A stretch of DNA of 64,000 bases from Psychrobacillus sp048572895 (GCF_048572895.1 NZ_CP183878.1:2356001-2420000), one strand, 5' to 3'; counted from the first letter of the stretch, positions 6,841 to 15,774 are shown. The notes: generated from the sequence alone by a model not told the origin. Program-made: numbers and translations.

Positions 6841-9135
6841 TTATGGAATTGTAACAAACATAACCCCACTTTTATTAATCTCAACTTCAAAAGTGCCGTC
6901 CGTCCCCGTTTGTAAATACGGAATACGTAATTCTTCTAATCGCTCGACCACCTCTGGATGAGGATGACCGTAGCGATTCTCAAACCCAGCTTGTATGATC
7001 GCTACACTCGGCTGAACTAATGTCAAAAACTGTTCATTGCTAGAAGTTTTACTTCCATGATGACCAATTTTCAAAAGTTCAATTTGTTGTATAGCATTTG
7101 AATAGCGCTCCACTAATCCTAACTCTCCTTGTTCCTCTAAATCACCAATAAATAATCCATGAAAATAATTATTTTTCATGGATAGTACTAGAGAATCATT
7201 ATTCCCTTCATACGTTTCATCCATTGGATATAAATATTGAAAATGGAAATAATCCGATAAGATAGTATCTCCAGCCTTCTTTTCATAGATTGGGATTCGT
7301 TGCTTTTTAATCTCCTCCCATAAATCATTCATTACTTCTTTCTCCCCAGATCCAGGAGTAATATGAATTTCCTTTACCTTTACACCTCTTAGTACCTCTT
7401 CTGCACCTTCCATATGATCAGCATCTGCGTGCGTAAGGATAAGTGTATCAATAGTATTAATACCTTTTCCCTTTAAAAAAGGTAAAACAACCTGTCTGCC
7501 AATTTCATATGGCTCGTTCGTTTGTTTCCAAAATTCTTGATCAAACCTTAATAACCCACCAGTATCAATCAAAATCACTTGTTTGCGGAAAGGAATTTCT
7601 ATAAGTACACAATCACCCTGTCCAACATTTACAAAAGTAATTCTTGTCGATGTATCTAAATAAGGCGCTAGCTGAATGAACACTACAACAGATAAGAAAA
7701 AAAGAGTACTGAAAAAAACGTTCTTTTTTCGTTCTACAGAGATAAGCAGCAAAACTACGCTAATGTATGCGAGTAATACGGTCCAGGTCTGCGGTTTCAT
7801 CGGGTTCCACAATTGATAAGGTAAAGTGCCTAGTTTCAATATGAGAATATCCAATAGATTTCGAATGGGTTCATAAACTAAAAACAAGATTTCAGCCAGA
7901 GCAGGAAATATAAACGTTAACAATAAAAAAAATAAGTTTATAGGTAAAATGACAAAAGAAAATAAAGGAACAAATACTAAATTGGCAAGAAAAGAGGAAA
8001 TAGAAATCTCATAGAAGTGGTAGAGAAGAATAGGGTAAACGATAAGTTGACATACAGCAGTAATAATAAATGATTGAAATAAATAAGATTGACTTGATTT
8101 CAATAATTTCGAGGAGTAAATAAGGGAAAATGCAGCCAAATAGGAGAGTTGAAAACCAATTTGGAATATGATCCACGGTGTTAAAAAGACAAAACCGATA
8201 ATACTTAGTGAAAAAGCGTCTTCTATTGCTATTTTTCTTTGAAAAAACATGGAGATTAATACAATCTCTGTAACAGACACGGATCGCCATACAGAAGGTG
8301 CCCCTCCAGCAAGTAAAGCATATAAAGGAAGCGCAATTAGTAGAAGCCAATTTGCGGTTTCTCTCCTCACACCAATACGAATCATCATTTCATAAAATAA
8401 CCAAACGATTAGTGCTACATGAAGACCAGATATAGCAAATAAATGCGTTATTCCGAGCGTCTGATAGGCATTTTGCATATCGGTGGGCATCTGCTCCCTA
8501 CTACCTATTAAAAGCGCTTCTGCTTCTGCCTGCAAAGATAATGGAAAATGGTCTTGGATATGTTGTTTCATCTTAAATCGTTGACCAGCCATAAAGGATA
8601 TAAAATTTTTTTCCTGTCCAATAAGTTCATATTGGGAAATCTGAAGTTGACCTACAGCACCATTACTTTTCAAATAATTATCCATATCAAAAGCATAGAC
8701 ATGTGCCTTTGGTCTTTTAGATACCTCTTCTGTAAGAACGTTCATAGTTAATCCCGCAAGCGAATATTCTATAAATGCTTCCTTCTGCTGCTCGCTGTCC
8801 AGTTTTAATTGAACATACCACTTATCCTTGTTCTCTGTTGTAGCAAAACCACGTAGAGTGCCCCCATTTATGCGGTATATATCTGTCCATGTAATTTGGG
8901 TGACATTCTGCTCTTGCGGAGGAATAGGTATTCTCTGTTCCGTATAAAAATAGCATCCGATTCCTATGCTTAAAGTAAAGACTATGAATGATATCGGAAA
9001 CTGTTTATATAACAGCAGAGATAGAATAACAAACAGGAAGCAAAGAATAAGGGCAGATTTGAATGCAGCTATTACACCTACTATCGCCGTTATTGCGATA
9101 TATATTAAATTTCCACGGAAGTTGTTAATCCAAAT
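6841..9135 (-). CDS. comEC: ComEC, DNA-uptake channel (apparent ATT start)
   Basis: ComEC forms the membrane channel that brings transforming single-stranded DNA into the cell. Several transmembrane segments of the competence domain (LFAISGLHVALIVWL, GAPSVWRSVSVTE) precede a C-terminal metallo-beta-lactamase-like domain with LILTHADADHMEG and LKIGHHGSKTSS. The first ATG in frame is at 8745, but the frame is open and ComEC-like for another 130 codons upstream, with two hydrophobic N-terminal segments. Between the in-frame TGA at 9154-9156 and 8745 there is no ATG, GTG or TTG. An ATT at 9135 sits 7 nt after AGGTGG and gives 764 residues (B. subtilis about 776). It overlaps comEB by 31 bp, suggesting translational coupling. 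Product sure; start inferred. Confidence 0.93.
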   Translation of the reverse strand: MWINNFRGNLIYIAITAIVGVIAAFKSALILCFLFVILSLLLYKQFPISFIVFTLSIGIGCYFYTEQRIPIPPQEQNVTQITWTDIYRINGGTLRGFATTENKDKWYVQLKLDSEQQKEAFIEYSLAGLTMNVLTEEVSKRPKAHVYAFDMDNYLKSNGAVGQLQISQYELIGQEKNFISFMAGQRFKMKQHIQDHFPLSLQAEAEALLIGSREQMPTDMQNAYQTLGITHLFAISGLHVALIVWLFYEMMIRIGVRRETANWLLLIALPLYALLAGGAPSVWRSVSVTEIVLISMFFQRKIAIEDAFSLSIIGFVFLTPWIIFQIGFQLSYLAAFSLIYSSKLLKSSQSYLFQSFIITAVCQLIVYPILLYHFYEISISSFLANLVFVPLFSFVILPINLFFLLLTFIFPALAEILFLVYEPIRNLLDILILKLGTLPYQLWNPMKPQTWTVLLAYISVVLLLISVERKKNVFFSTLFFLSVVVFIQLAPYLDTSTRITFVNVGQGDCVLIEIPFRKQVILIDTGGLLRFDQEFWKQTNEPYEIGRQVVLPFLKGKGINTIDTLILTHADADHMEGAEEVLRGVKVKEIHITPGSGEKEVMNDLWEEIKKQRIPIYEKKAGDTILSDYFHFQYLYPMDETYEGNNDSLVLSMKNNYFHGLFIGDLEEQGELGLVERYSNAIQQIELLKIGHHGSKTSSNEQFLTLVQPSVAIIQAGFENRYGHPHPEVVERLEELRIPYLQTGTDGTFEVEINKSGVMFVTIP

Positions 9136-9686
9136 AATTCTGCCACCTTCATTTCATAAGGTTCCAGTTCTTCACTACTTGCCCCTTTTTCTCTTAGCTT
9201 TGAAATCAATTCTGCGTATAATGCAACTTTTTCATCACTAAGGAAATCTATCTTTCTTTCATCGAAAGGCACATGAATAACTTCGACACCAGCCTTTTCT
9301 AACAATTCAATGGCATAAGAGTTGTTCTTATAGTCTTGAGCATAGTAGAGGCGACTGATGCCAGACTGAATGATTGACTTTGTACAAGGGAGACATGGAA
9401 AATGAGTTACATACAAATCAGCACCGCTCACTGTAATGCCGTATTTAGCACATTGTAATAGTGCATTCATCTCTGCGTGTATCGTTCTCACACAATGATT
9501 ATCTACGACATAACATCCATGATCAATACAGTGGTCACCACCTGAGATAGATCCATTATATCCTCCAGCCATGATTCGCCGATCACGAACAATCGTGGCA
9601 CCTACTGCTAGACGTGTACATGTGCTTCTTAGTGCAAGTAAATGGCTCTGTGCCAAGAAAAATTGATCCCAAGTTATTCTCTCCAT
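9105..9686 (-). CDS. comEB: ComEB, dCMP deaminase family protein
   Basis: ComEB belongs to the zinc-dependent cytidine/deoxycytidylate deaminase family and sits in the late competence operon; it is described as dispensable for uptake itself. The 193-residue protein shows the zinc and catalytic motif HAEMNALLQC (about residues 69-78) and the second zinc motif PCLPC (about 96-100), so activity on dCMP is plausible. The ATG at 9686 follows GGAGGTAGTT. Its 3' end overlaps the start region of comEC in another frame and probably supplies comEC's ribosome binding site. Confidence 0.95.
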   Translation of the reverse strand: MERITWDQFFLAQSHLLALRSTCTRLAVGATIVRDRRIMAGGYNGSISGGDHCIDHGCYVVDNHCVRTIHAEMNALLQCAKYGITVSGADLYVTHFPCLPCTKSIIQSGISRLYYAQDYKNNSYAIELLEKAGVEVIHVPFDERKIDFLSDEKVALYAELISKLREKGASSEELEPYEMKVAELFGLTTSVEI

Positions 9687-9756
9687 ATAACTACCTCCGA
9701 AATAATTGTTTCTTTAAGTGTAGTAGTTTGAGTAAGAAACTTCAATAATCTATTTA

Positions 9757-10374
9757 TTATTTAACTGATATTAATGGTTCCAGTTTCTCATACGTTTTTT
9801 GTCCTATTCCAGTCACTTTCATCAAATCCTCTTTTTCTTTAAAGCCTCCTGATTGCTCTCGATAAGAGATAATTGCCTCCGCTTTAGCTACTCCAACACC
9901 TGGTAAAGTAGTTAAGCCAGTGGCGTCTGCATTATTTATATTTACTAAAGATGATTGGGAACTACGAGTAGATAACGGTGATTCTACCTCTTCTTCCCCC
10001 TCTTCTGGAACATAGATAACCATTTCATCTTTCACACGCTCTGCATGATTGATATGTTGAGAGTTACTTGACGGCAAATAGCCTCCCGCCATTTCAATCG
10101 CATTTAACACGCGATCTTCTTCGGAAAGTTCATAGACCCCTGGCTTCGTTACAGCACCTTTTACTTCTACAAATACAATGGGATCTTCCACATATTCAAT
10201 TGTTTCTACTTCTGTAAAATTTTCTTTTAATGGGATAGTTTGAATGGAATCGACTTTGGGGGTGGTCGATTTTAAAAAGGAGTGAATACTGATAAACAGT
10301 ATGATTCCTATTACTACTACTGGGAGTAATAGCTTTTTCTTATATTTCTGGACAAACAGTTGAATCAGAATCAT
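9757..10374 (-). CDS. comEA: ComEA, membrane-anchored DNA receptor for transformation
   Basis: ComEA binds double-stranded DNA at the cell surface during competence. The 205-residue protein has an N-terminal anchor (about residues 14-32, KLLLPVVVIGIILFIS), a SLBB-type domain (VFVEVKGAVTKPGVYEL to YVPEEG) and C-terminal paired helix-hairpin-helix motifs (NINNADATGLTTLPGVGV, MKVTGIGQKTYEKLEPLI). The ATG at 10374 has a close-spaced AGAGG. The comER gene that flanks comEA in B. subtilis is absent; a hairpin leader and a repeat A copy occupy that space. Confidence 0.95.
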   Translation of the reverse strand: MILIQLFVQKYKKKLLLPVVVIGIILFISIHSFLKSTTPKVDSIQTIPLKENFTEVETIEYVEDPIVFVEVKGAVTKPGVYELSEEDRVLNAIEMAGGYLPSSNSQHINHAERVKDEMVIYVPEEGEEEVESPLSTRSSQSSLVNINNADATGLTTLPGVGVAKAEAIISYREQSGGFKEKEDLMKVTGIGQKTYEKLEPLISVK

Positions 10375-10388
10375 CAGCCTCTTTCATA

Positions 10389-10435
10389 AGAGGTAAATTA
10401 TATGGAGTTATAGAAACTATACTAAATTTACCTCT
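10389..10435 (-). promoter_or_regulatory. Hairpin in the comEA leader
   Basis: AGAGGTAAATT (10389-10399) and AATTTACCTCT (10425-10435) are perfect 11-bp complements. The loop contains a second short inverted repeat, TATAG and CTATA. The hairpin ends 14 bp before the comEA ATG, close to the ribosome binding site. There is no T-run, so it is not a simple terminator. Its function is unknown. Confidence 0.55.
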
Positions 10436-10494
10436 AGTTGAAAAGGATTATTTTTATAAATAAGAGATTAAATTCTTTTTACTAGCGAACGAAA

Positions 10495-10795
10495 TTGCAT
10501 CTTCGAGGACCAACACGATGTGGGTCAGGCAGTCGTTGCGATAGCGTTGTCGCGTACTTAGACTGTCATCCCATCTATGAATTAGAAAGTAGCTTATCTC
10601 TAGTTATCCAAAAACGCACTAACCTGTTTTTAATATTTGTAGAAGGGCGACTGATAGGCAACCGCCATAAGATGACCGAAAAAAGTGATTATTGGTTGTG
10701 ACAATCGTCACAACCAATAATCACTAAAAAAATCACTCGGTAATTCTATAGCAAAATGTCCGTCCAAAGCCCTTCGAAAACGATAGAAAAGGAGT
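10495..10795 (-). repeat. Repeat A, copy 1 (reverse orientation), after yqeM
   Basis: The palindrome spans about 10620-10790, with the tail (GGATAACTAGAGA... equivalent) to its left at 10495-10619, so this copy is inverted relative to the others. Outer arms AACCTGTTTTTA and CCGTCCAAAGCCCTTCG match the family. The inner stem, 10684-10726, pairs AGTGATTATTGGTTGTGAC with its complement and is followed on the minus strand by CTTTTTTCGG. It lies 10 bp after the yqeM stop and supplies the only visible terminator of the yqeG-yqeM operon. No ORF is convincing between 10375 and 10800. Confidence 0.8.
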
Positions 10796-10800
10796 TTTTC

Positions 10801-11535
10801 TTATTTTACTGCGTGAATAAACCATCTATCCACTTCTTCTGTAGGCTTTCCAAAAATATCATCATAGACGTTTACAGAAGAAAATCCTACCTTTTCAAGA
10901 AGACTTGTAAAAGTTTCTATAGGATACGTACGTTGATAGTGGGACTCTTCAAAACGTTCGTAATAACCGGATTCATCTTGAACAAAAAAAGTAATATCAT
11001 GGTAAATGGAATGTTCTTCTTCTCCTTGCTCCGTATGCCAAAGATAAGCAACTTGCTCATCCTCATACGTAAAGGGTCCATTCGGGTAAATTACATCCAT
11101 TTTATAAAGAGAATGCACATCAAAAAACAATTGTCCATTTGGATTTAAAGCTGTAAATAAACGATGAAACGTCTGCTCTACTTCCTGTAATGTCTCGAGA
11201 TAATTAAGTGAATCAATAGCAATAACCGCTATATCTACCTCATCTACACCTTCAAGTTCAGCCATTGATTGACATATAAAAGAGATATCCGTTCCATTTT
11301 CAAAGCTTCGATTTTGAGCTACCGTAAGCATAGATTCAGATACATCTACACCTATTACCTTATATCCCGCTTTAGCAAAATGGTTACTGAGAACTCCTGT
11401 CCCGCAGCCGATATCAACTAATTTTTTTGATGTAGAAAGAGGTGCGTTCTGTTCTACCCATTCCGCATATTTATTATACGGAATATCGGACATTAATGAA
11501 TCATAAATATAAGCAAATTGTTCATACGTAGACAT
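10801..11535 (-). CDS. yqeM: YqeM, class I SAM-dependent methyltransferase
   Basis: This is a predicted methyltransferase of unknown substrate, conserved at the end of the rsfS operon. The 244-residue protein has the SAM-binding motif I VDIGCGTGVLSNHFA at about residues 38-52, the acidic loop VIGVDVSESML, and DIAVIAIDSLNYL as motif II. The start is the ATG at 11535, which overlaps the rsfS stop as TAATG; the ORF extends 14 codons further upstream into rsfS but no better site exists there. B. subtilis YqeM is similar in place and length. It ends just before repeat A copy 1. Confidence 0.9.
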   Translation of the reverse strand: MSTYEQFAYIYDSLMSDIPYNKYAEWVEQNAPLSTSKKLVDIGCGTGVLSNHFAKAGYKVIGVDVSESMLTVAQNRSFENGTDISFICQSMAELEGVDEVDIAVIAIDSLNYLETLQEVEQTFHRLFTALNPNGQLFFDVHSLYKMDVIYPNGPFTYEDEQVAYLWHTEQGEEEHSIYHDITFFVQDESGYYERFEESHYQRTYPIETFTSLLEKVGFSSVNVYDDIFGKPTEEVDRWFIHAVK

Positions 11536-11888
11536 TAAGCATCTTGCCCAACTTGAATCATTGGTGCATCTCCCCAAAGTCTCTCTAAATTATAATAAGC
11601 ACGTTCATCTTTGTGGAATACATGCGCTACAACGTCACCCATATCTACTAAAATCCATCTTGCTTCATCAAAACCTTCTAATCGTTTCACATTAAATCCT
11701 GCTTTGAAGGCTTGTTCTTCTAGTTCTTTTGCAATTGCTTGAACCTGACGATCCGAGTTCGCATGGCAGATTAAAAAGTAGTCAGCAAGTAAAGAAACTC
11801 CTTGCATATTTAATACGACAATATCCTCTGCTCTTTTATCGTCCGCTGCTTTATAAGCGATTTCTACTAATGAATTTGAAGATGTCAT
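11535..11888 (-). CDS. rsfS: Ribosomal silencing factor RsfS
   Basis: RsfS binds ribosomal protein L14 (uL14) and blocks joining of the 30S and 50S subunits when nutrients are scarce. The 117-residue protein contains the family pattern DIVVLNMQGVSLLADYFLI, CHANSDRQVQAIA, LEGFDEARWILVDMGDVV and HVFHKDERAYYNLERLW. It overlaps yqeK upstream by 4 bp and yqeM downstream by a TAATG junction, so it is translationally coupled with both. Confidence 0.96.
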   Translation of the reverse strand: MTSSNSLVEIAYKAADDKRAEDIVVLNMQGVSLLADYFLICHANSDRQVQAIAKELEEQAFKAGFNVKRLEGFDEARWILVDMGDVVAHVFHKDERAYYNLERLWGDAPMIQVGQDA

Positions 11889-12460
11889 TCTTTCACTGTT
11901 CCTCTCTGTTGTATCAAATCATTGTAACAATGAAATGAGTCCGGAAATACCGGTTGTTTTTTTTCTATCAAAAATGAAATACTATGCTTTATACAACTTG
12001 TCATTGCATCTTCTAAATCAACCTTTGCTTTTTCTCTCAAGAGTTCGACTCCAGAAAAATTCCGACTAGGCTCAATCATATCCGATACATAGATTATTTT
12101 CTCTAATTTAGACATACCTACTCGACCTGTTGTATGAAACTCAATAGCTTGCAAAATATCCTGATCCGTAATCTGAAATTCTGTTCTCGCGACAAAACTA
12201 CCGACAGGAGCATGCCATAATTCATGATTAAAATCTAATAGTAATGGATTCATTTTTTCTGAAACAATGATGGATCTTAGCCATTCTTTCTCTGCATACT
12301 TCACACTATCATGTAAAATCCCTGCAATCTCTGCTTTTTCAGGATCTTCTCCATACATTTCGGCCAATTGAGTAGCTGTTTCGGCTACACCTTTTGTATG
12401 TATAAATCGTTTTTCAGGCATTCGATTTTTCACCTGTTCCAGTAAATGTTCATGTTTCAT
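11885..12460 (-). CDS. yqeK: YqeK, HD-domain bis-tetraphosphatase (Ap4A hydrolase family)
   Basis: YqeK-family HD proteins hydrolyse diadenosine tetraphosphate symmetrically to two ADP. The HD metal site is visible: RFIHTKGVAETA (His) and AGILHDSVKY (His-Asp), with further residues in EFHTTGR and IIYVSDMIEPSR. The true start is the ATG at 12460 (MKHEHLLEQV, 191 residues), preceded by AAGGAGAAG; the ORF extends 13 codons upstream inside nadD. It overlaps nadD by 11 bp. Neighbouring nadD and rsfS suggest co-control of NAD synthesis, alarmone clearance and ribosome silencing. Confidence 0.92.
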   Translation of the reverse strand: MKHEHLLEQVKNRMPEKRFIHTKGVAETATQLAEMYGEDPEKAEIAGILHDSVKYAEKEWLRSIIVSEKMNPLLLDFNHELWHAPVGSFVARTEFQITDQDILQAIEFHTTGRVGMSKLEKIIYVSDMIEPSRNFSGVELLREKAKVDLEDAMTSCIKHSISFLIEKKQPVFPDSFHCYNDLIQQRGTVKE

Positions 12461-13022
12461 ATAACTTCTCCTTTCGGATGAAATCTCGAACAGCATCACT
12501 TATTAGAAACTGGGTAGTTTCGCCATTTGCTATTCGATTTCGAATAGTAGTAGAAGATAAATCGATTTGAGGTATATCTATAATTACTATAGGATATGCT
12601 GTTTCGAGTAATTTATTTGGTCTTGGAACTCCTACTAAATGCACATTTTGTATAAGTTCTTCGATTCGATACCACTTAGGCAACTCTTCCACCTGATCTC
12701 CACCGATAATAAAATAAAAATCAGTTTGCGGTTCACGTTTTCTAAGAAGCTCCATCGTATCAAATGTATAGGAAGTTCCACCTTGATCGATTTCAATCGT
12801 TTCTATTTTCAACATGGAAATCTCTTTAATAGATAATTCCACCATAGTCATACGTTGGTTAGCTGTGACTCTATTTTGTATTTCTTTATGAGGAGGGGTA
12901 GCATTTGGCATTAAACGCACTTCATCTAATTTCAATGCGTGTAGTACTTCATTTGCAATAATCAAATGACCAATATGCGGCGGGTTAAAAGTTCCACCTA
13001 AAATCCCTACTTTTTTTCTCAT
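12450..13022 (-). CDS. nadD: Nicotinate-nucleotide adenylyltransferase
   Basis: NadD joins ATP and nicotinate mononucleotide to make deamido-NAD in NAD biosynthesis. The 190-residue protein starts with the nucleotidyltransferase signature GILGGTFNPPHIGHLIIA (HxGH type) and carries the second motif ISSTTIR-like sequence IDLSSTTIRNRIANG at about residues 152-166. The ATG at 13022 overlaps the yhbY stop by 4 bp. It is part of the densely packed yqeG-yqeM operon. Confidence 0.97.
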   Translation of the reverse strand: MRKKVGILGGTFNPPHIGHLIIANEVLHALKLDEVRLMPNATPPHKEIQNRVTANQRMTMVELSIKEISMLKIETIEIDQGGTSYTFDTMELLRKREPQTDFYFIIGGDQVEELPKWYRIEELIQNVHLVGVPRPNKLLETAYPIVIIDIPQIDLSSTTIRNRIANGETTQFLISDAVRDFIRKEKLYET

Positions 13023-13324
13023 GCACGACTCGCTTTTGGAAGCTCGATTCGTTTGTTATTTTTAGAAGGTTTATATAGCACTACCATTAAACCAATCAGT
13101 TGTACTAGCTCTGCTCTAGTACCCTTTGCAAGTGCTTCTGCCACTTCATGCTTATCGTCTTCGCAATTTTGTAAAATACTAATTTTAACTAACTCACGAA
13201 CTTCTAGTGCTTCTCCGATTTGTTTAATCATAGCATCATTTACTCCACCTTTACCGACTTGAAAAATCGGAGATAGATTGTGTGCTTGACTACGTAAAAA
13301 TCTTTTTTGTTTACCTGTTAACAT
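13019..13324 (-). CDS. yhbY: YhbY, CRM-domain RNA-binding protein in ribosome assembly
   Basis: YhbY proteins bind pre-50S particles through a KH-like CRS1-YhbY (CRM) domain. The 101-residue protein begins MLTGKQKRFLRSQAHNL and contains the GKGG loop (FQVGKGGVNDAMI, about residues 21-33) that defines the domain. The ATG at 13324 lies inside the 3' end of aroE (14-bp overlap). Neighbours YqeH and RsfS are also ribosome factors. Confidence 0.94.
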   Translation of the reverse strand: MLTGKQKRFLRSQAHNLSPIFQVGKGGVNDAMIKQIGEALEVRELVKISILQNCEDDKHEVAEALAKGTRAELVQLIGLMVVLYKPSKNNKRIELPKASRA

Positions 13325-14141
13325 AATTTCCTCCTATTTGCTCTATCAATTGTTGGATCATCCCATTTGTATCGGGTTTAACTCCGTTCCAATATGAAAA
13401 GGCCAGTGCTCCCTGATGTACAAGCATTCCTAGACCATTAATTGTTTGAACATTGTATTTCTTGGCTTCCTCTAAAAAAGGGGTAACTAAAGGATTATAA
13501 ACGATATCCGCAACAATTGCATTCCCTTTTAACAGATTTAACTTGATTGGCAGTGATGCATCGTTATTTTTCATACCTAGTGGTGTCGTTTGAACGACAA
13601 TATCAAACTTATTCAAAGTATTTTCAGCTTCCTCTAAAGTCACTGCCTGTCCTATTTTGAGTTCATCCCCTAGTACTTTCGCTTTTTCTAACGTTCTATT
13701 GGCGATTGTCAGTTGTGTAAAACCAAGACTTTTGAAAGCATGAGCTATACCACGCGCTGCACCTCCTGCTCCAATCATCAATATATTATGGTCAGATTTA
13801 ATGGAACCGAGCGATTCAATAAAACCTAATCCATCGGTATTATACCCAATATATTTGTTTTCCAATGTTTTCACTACCGTATTTACTGCTCCAATTCCTT
13901 TTGCAGAATCATCCACTTCATCAAGAAATGGAATAATCTCTTCTTTAAAAGGAACAGTCACATTCCAGCCACTACATCCAAGTAGCTTTAACGATTTCAC
14001 TGCTTGCTCTAAATGATCTTGTTCCACTTGTATTGGAATATAACTTGCTTCAATACTCAGCTGCTTTAACCATGTTTCGTGCATATTAGGTGATAAGGAA
14101 TGGGATATCGGATTTCCTATCACTGCAAACCATTTTTTCAA
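13311..14141 (-). CDS. aroE: Shikimate dehydrogenase
   Basis: AroE reduces 3-dehydroshikimate to shikimate with NADPH in the aromatic amino acid pathway. The N-terminal substrate domain has VIGNPISHSLSPNMHE and the catalytic-lysine region GWNVTVPFKEEI; the nucleotide domain has MIGAGGAARGIAHA and NRTLEKA. The start is TTG at 14141 (LKKWFAVIGNP), with AGGAGGGATAGG ahead of it, giving 276 residues; the ORF is open 33 codons further upstream into yqeH but that extension is not AroE-like. It is 11 bp downstream of yqeH. Confidence 0.95.
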   Translation of the reverse strand: MKKWFAVIGNPISHSLSPNMHETWLKQLSIEASYIPIQVEQDHLEQAVKSLKLLGCSGWNVTVPFKEEIIPFLDEVDDSAKGIGAVNTVVKTLENKYIGYNTDGLGFIESLGSIKSDHNILMIGAGGAARGIAHAFKSLGFTQLTIANRTLEKAKVLGDELKIGQAVTLEEAENTLNKFDIVVQTTPLGMKNNDASLPIKLNLLKGNAIVADIVYNPLVTPFLEEAKKYNVQTINGLGMLVHQGALAFSYWNGVKPDTNGMIQQLIEQIGGNYVNR

Positions 14142-14152
14142 ACCTATCCCTC

Positions 14153-15256
14153 CTATATTAACGATGGACGAATAGATATTTCTACTCCCGCAGGTGCATG
14201 CGCGGCTACAATTACTCCGCCACGTTGTACAGTAATCCACCCTAAACCAGAAAATACGATATCTGTTTTATCATCTTTAATCTTAAATTCATGACGAACT
14301 AAAGGAGGCAGTAGATCAGCAAACTCTTCACTAGGTGGAGACAATAATTTACCTTTATGCTCTTTATATAAATTATCCGCATTTTCTAATTTTGTACGGT
14401 GGATTGGAATATCATTTGCTATATGACAAGTAAAAGCTGCACGTTCCCCTTTGATAAAGTCAAAACGAGATAAGCCACCTAAATATAATGTTTGTTCACT
14501 ATTTAGTTGAAATACTTTCGGTTTGATTTCTTTTTTAGGTGTAATATATTTCAATTCCGATGGATCTAAATAATGCGCCATTTGATGGTGATTAATAATA
14601 CCAGGAGTATCAAATAAAGATTTTTTGTCATCTAATGGAATTTCAATCATATCTAATGTAGTTCCAGGGAAATGTGAAGTAGTAATAATCGCATCTTCTC
14701 CAGTAGCTTGTTTAATAATACGGTTAATGAATGTTGACTTTCCAACATTTGTACAACCTACAACATAAACATTCTCACCTTTACGATAATGTTCTATTGC
14801 TTCCATTGCTTCTGGCATACCTGTACCTTTATGTGCACTCACAAATAATACGTCTATTGGAGACAAGCCTAGTTTTTTAGCTTCCTGTTTCATCCAATTG
14901 ATGACTTTATTTTTTTTCACCGATTTTGGCAATAAATCGGCCTTATTTGCTATCAACAAAATAGGGTTGTTACCAACAAAACGATGTAAACCAGGTAACC
15001 AGCTACCATTAAAATCAAAGATATCAACTATTTTAACGATTAACCCTTTTTGCGTTCCTAAGCTGTTTAAAATTCGAAGGAAATCATCATCTGTCAATGA
15101 AACTGGTTGTAATTCATTGTAATTTTTCAATCGGAAACAACGCTGACATATAATATCTTCTTTTTCTAAAGAGGAAACTGGCGCATAGCCAGGGTCTCCT
15201 ACTTTTTCTGTTTGAATTGTTGTACCGCAACCGATACATTTTGGTGCTTCTGTCAC
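14153..15256 (-). CDS. yqeH: YqeH, circularly permuted GTPase for 30S assembly
   Basis: YqeH is needed for small-subunit maturation. The N-terminus has a zinc-finger pattern of two C-x2-C pairs (KCIGCG and ICQRCF). The GTPase motifs are permuted: G4 NKADLLP (about residue 106) precedes G1 GCTNVGKST (about 167) and the G3-like DTPGI. The GTG at 15256 is chosen: it overlaps the yqeG stop (GTGA) and follows GGGAGGAAG. The ATG at 15271 would put the start upstream of that site, so it is less likely. The protein then has 367 residues, near the B. subtilis length. Confidence 0.95.
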   Translation of the reverse strand: MTEAPKCIGCGTTIQTEKVGDPGYAPVSSLEKEDIICQRCFRLKNYNELQPVSLTDDDFLRILNSLGTQKGLIVKIVDIFDFNGSWLPGLHRFVGNNPILLIANKADLLPKSVKKNKVINWMKQEAKKLGLSPIDVLFVSAHKGTGMPEAMEAIEHYRKGENVYVVGCTNVGKSTFINRIIKQATGEDAIITTSHFPGTTLDMIEIPLDDKKSLFDTPGIINHHQMAHYLDPSELKYITPKKEIKPKVFQLNSEQTLYLGGLSRFDFIKGERAAFTCHIANDIPIHRTKLENADNLYKEHKGKLLSPPSEEFADLLPPLVRHEFKIKDDKTDIVFSGLGWITVQRGGVIVAAHAPAGVEISIRPSLI

Positions 15257-15774
15257 GCTTCTTCCTCCCATGTAACTTGTCCTTTTCTGTCCAAGTATTT
15301 AAAAATTCTTCGTTCCACCATACGATTAAATTTGGTCACAAATCCATCAGACTTCGCAACCGGAATGACTAAAATCGTATGAAGTTTTTGTCTGTTCCCG
15401 CCGAACACATCAGTTAATAACTGGTCACCAATGACTACTACTTCTTCTCGTTTCACCGACATAATACTTAATGCGCGATTAAATGCTTTTCCAAGTGGTT
15501 TACGAGCCTTAAATATGAAAGGGATTCCAAGTGGATCTGCAAAGGATTTGACTCGTAGCTCATTGTTATTAGAAACAATTGTTACTTGAATCCCAGCAGC
15601 TTTAATACTTGCGAACCACTCGATCAATTTAGGGGTAGCATCTGGTCGATCCCATTCAACTAATGTGTTATCTAAATCCGTAATAATGGCCTTTATCCCT
15701 TTATCTTTTAACATTTCAGGTGTTATATGAAAGACACTTCTTACAAATTCACTAGGTATAAAATATGAATACAA
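15253..15774 (-). CDS. yqeG: YqeG, HAD-superfamily phosphatase (IIIA)
   Basis: This is a haloacid dehalogenase-type phosphatase that heads the operon; its substrate is not firmly known. The catalytic motif DLDNTLVEWD (about residues 33-42) has both aspartates, motif II is IVSNNNE, and motif III/IV is VIGDQLLTDVFGGNR. The TTG at 15774 is preferred, with GGAGTG 8 nt ahead; the ORF's first TTG at 15789 lies within that site. Length is 173 residues. Its last codons overlap the yqeH start. Confidence 0.9.
   Translation of the reverse strand: MYSYFIPSEFVRSVFHITPEMLKDKGIKAIITDLDNTLVEWDRPDATPKLIEWFASIKAAGIQVTIVSNNNELRVKSFADPLGIPFIFKARKPLGKAFNRALSIMSVKREEVVVIGDQLLTDVFGGNRQKLHTILVIPVAKSDGFVTKFNRMVERRIFKYLDRKGQVTWEEEA

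Noticed and set aside
10440..10482. AT-rich AAAAGGATTATTTTT and nearby AAATTCTTTTT as a ComK box upstream of comEA
   Set aside because: Spacing inside the first half-site is off by one and the second lacks AAAA; such matches are frequent in AT-rich DNA.
10495..10701. 68-codon plus-strand ORF inside repeat A copy 1
   Set aside because: It is a by-product of the repeat; the frame is not conserved in other copies and no start site is evident.
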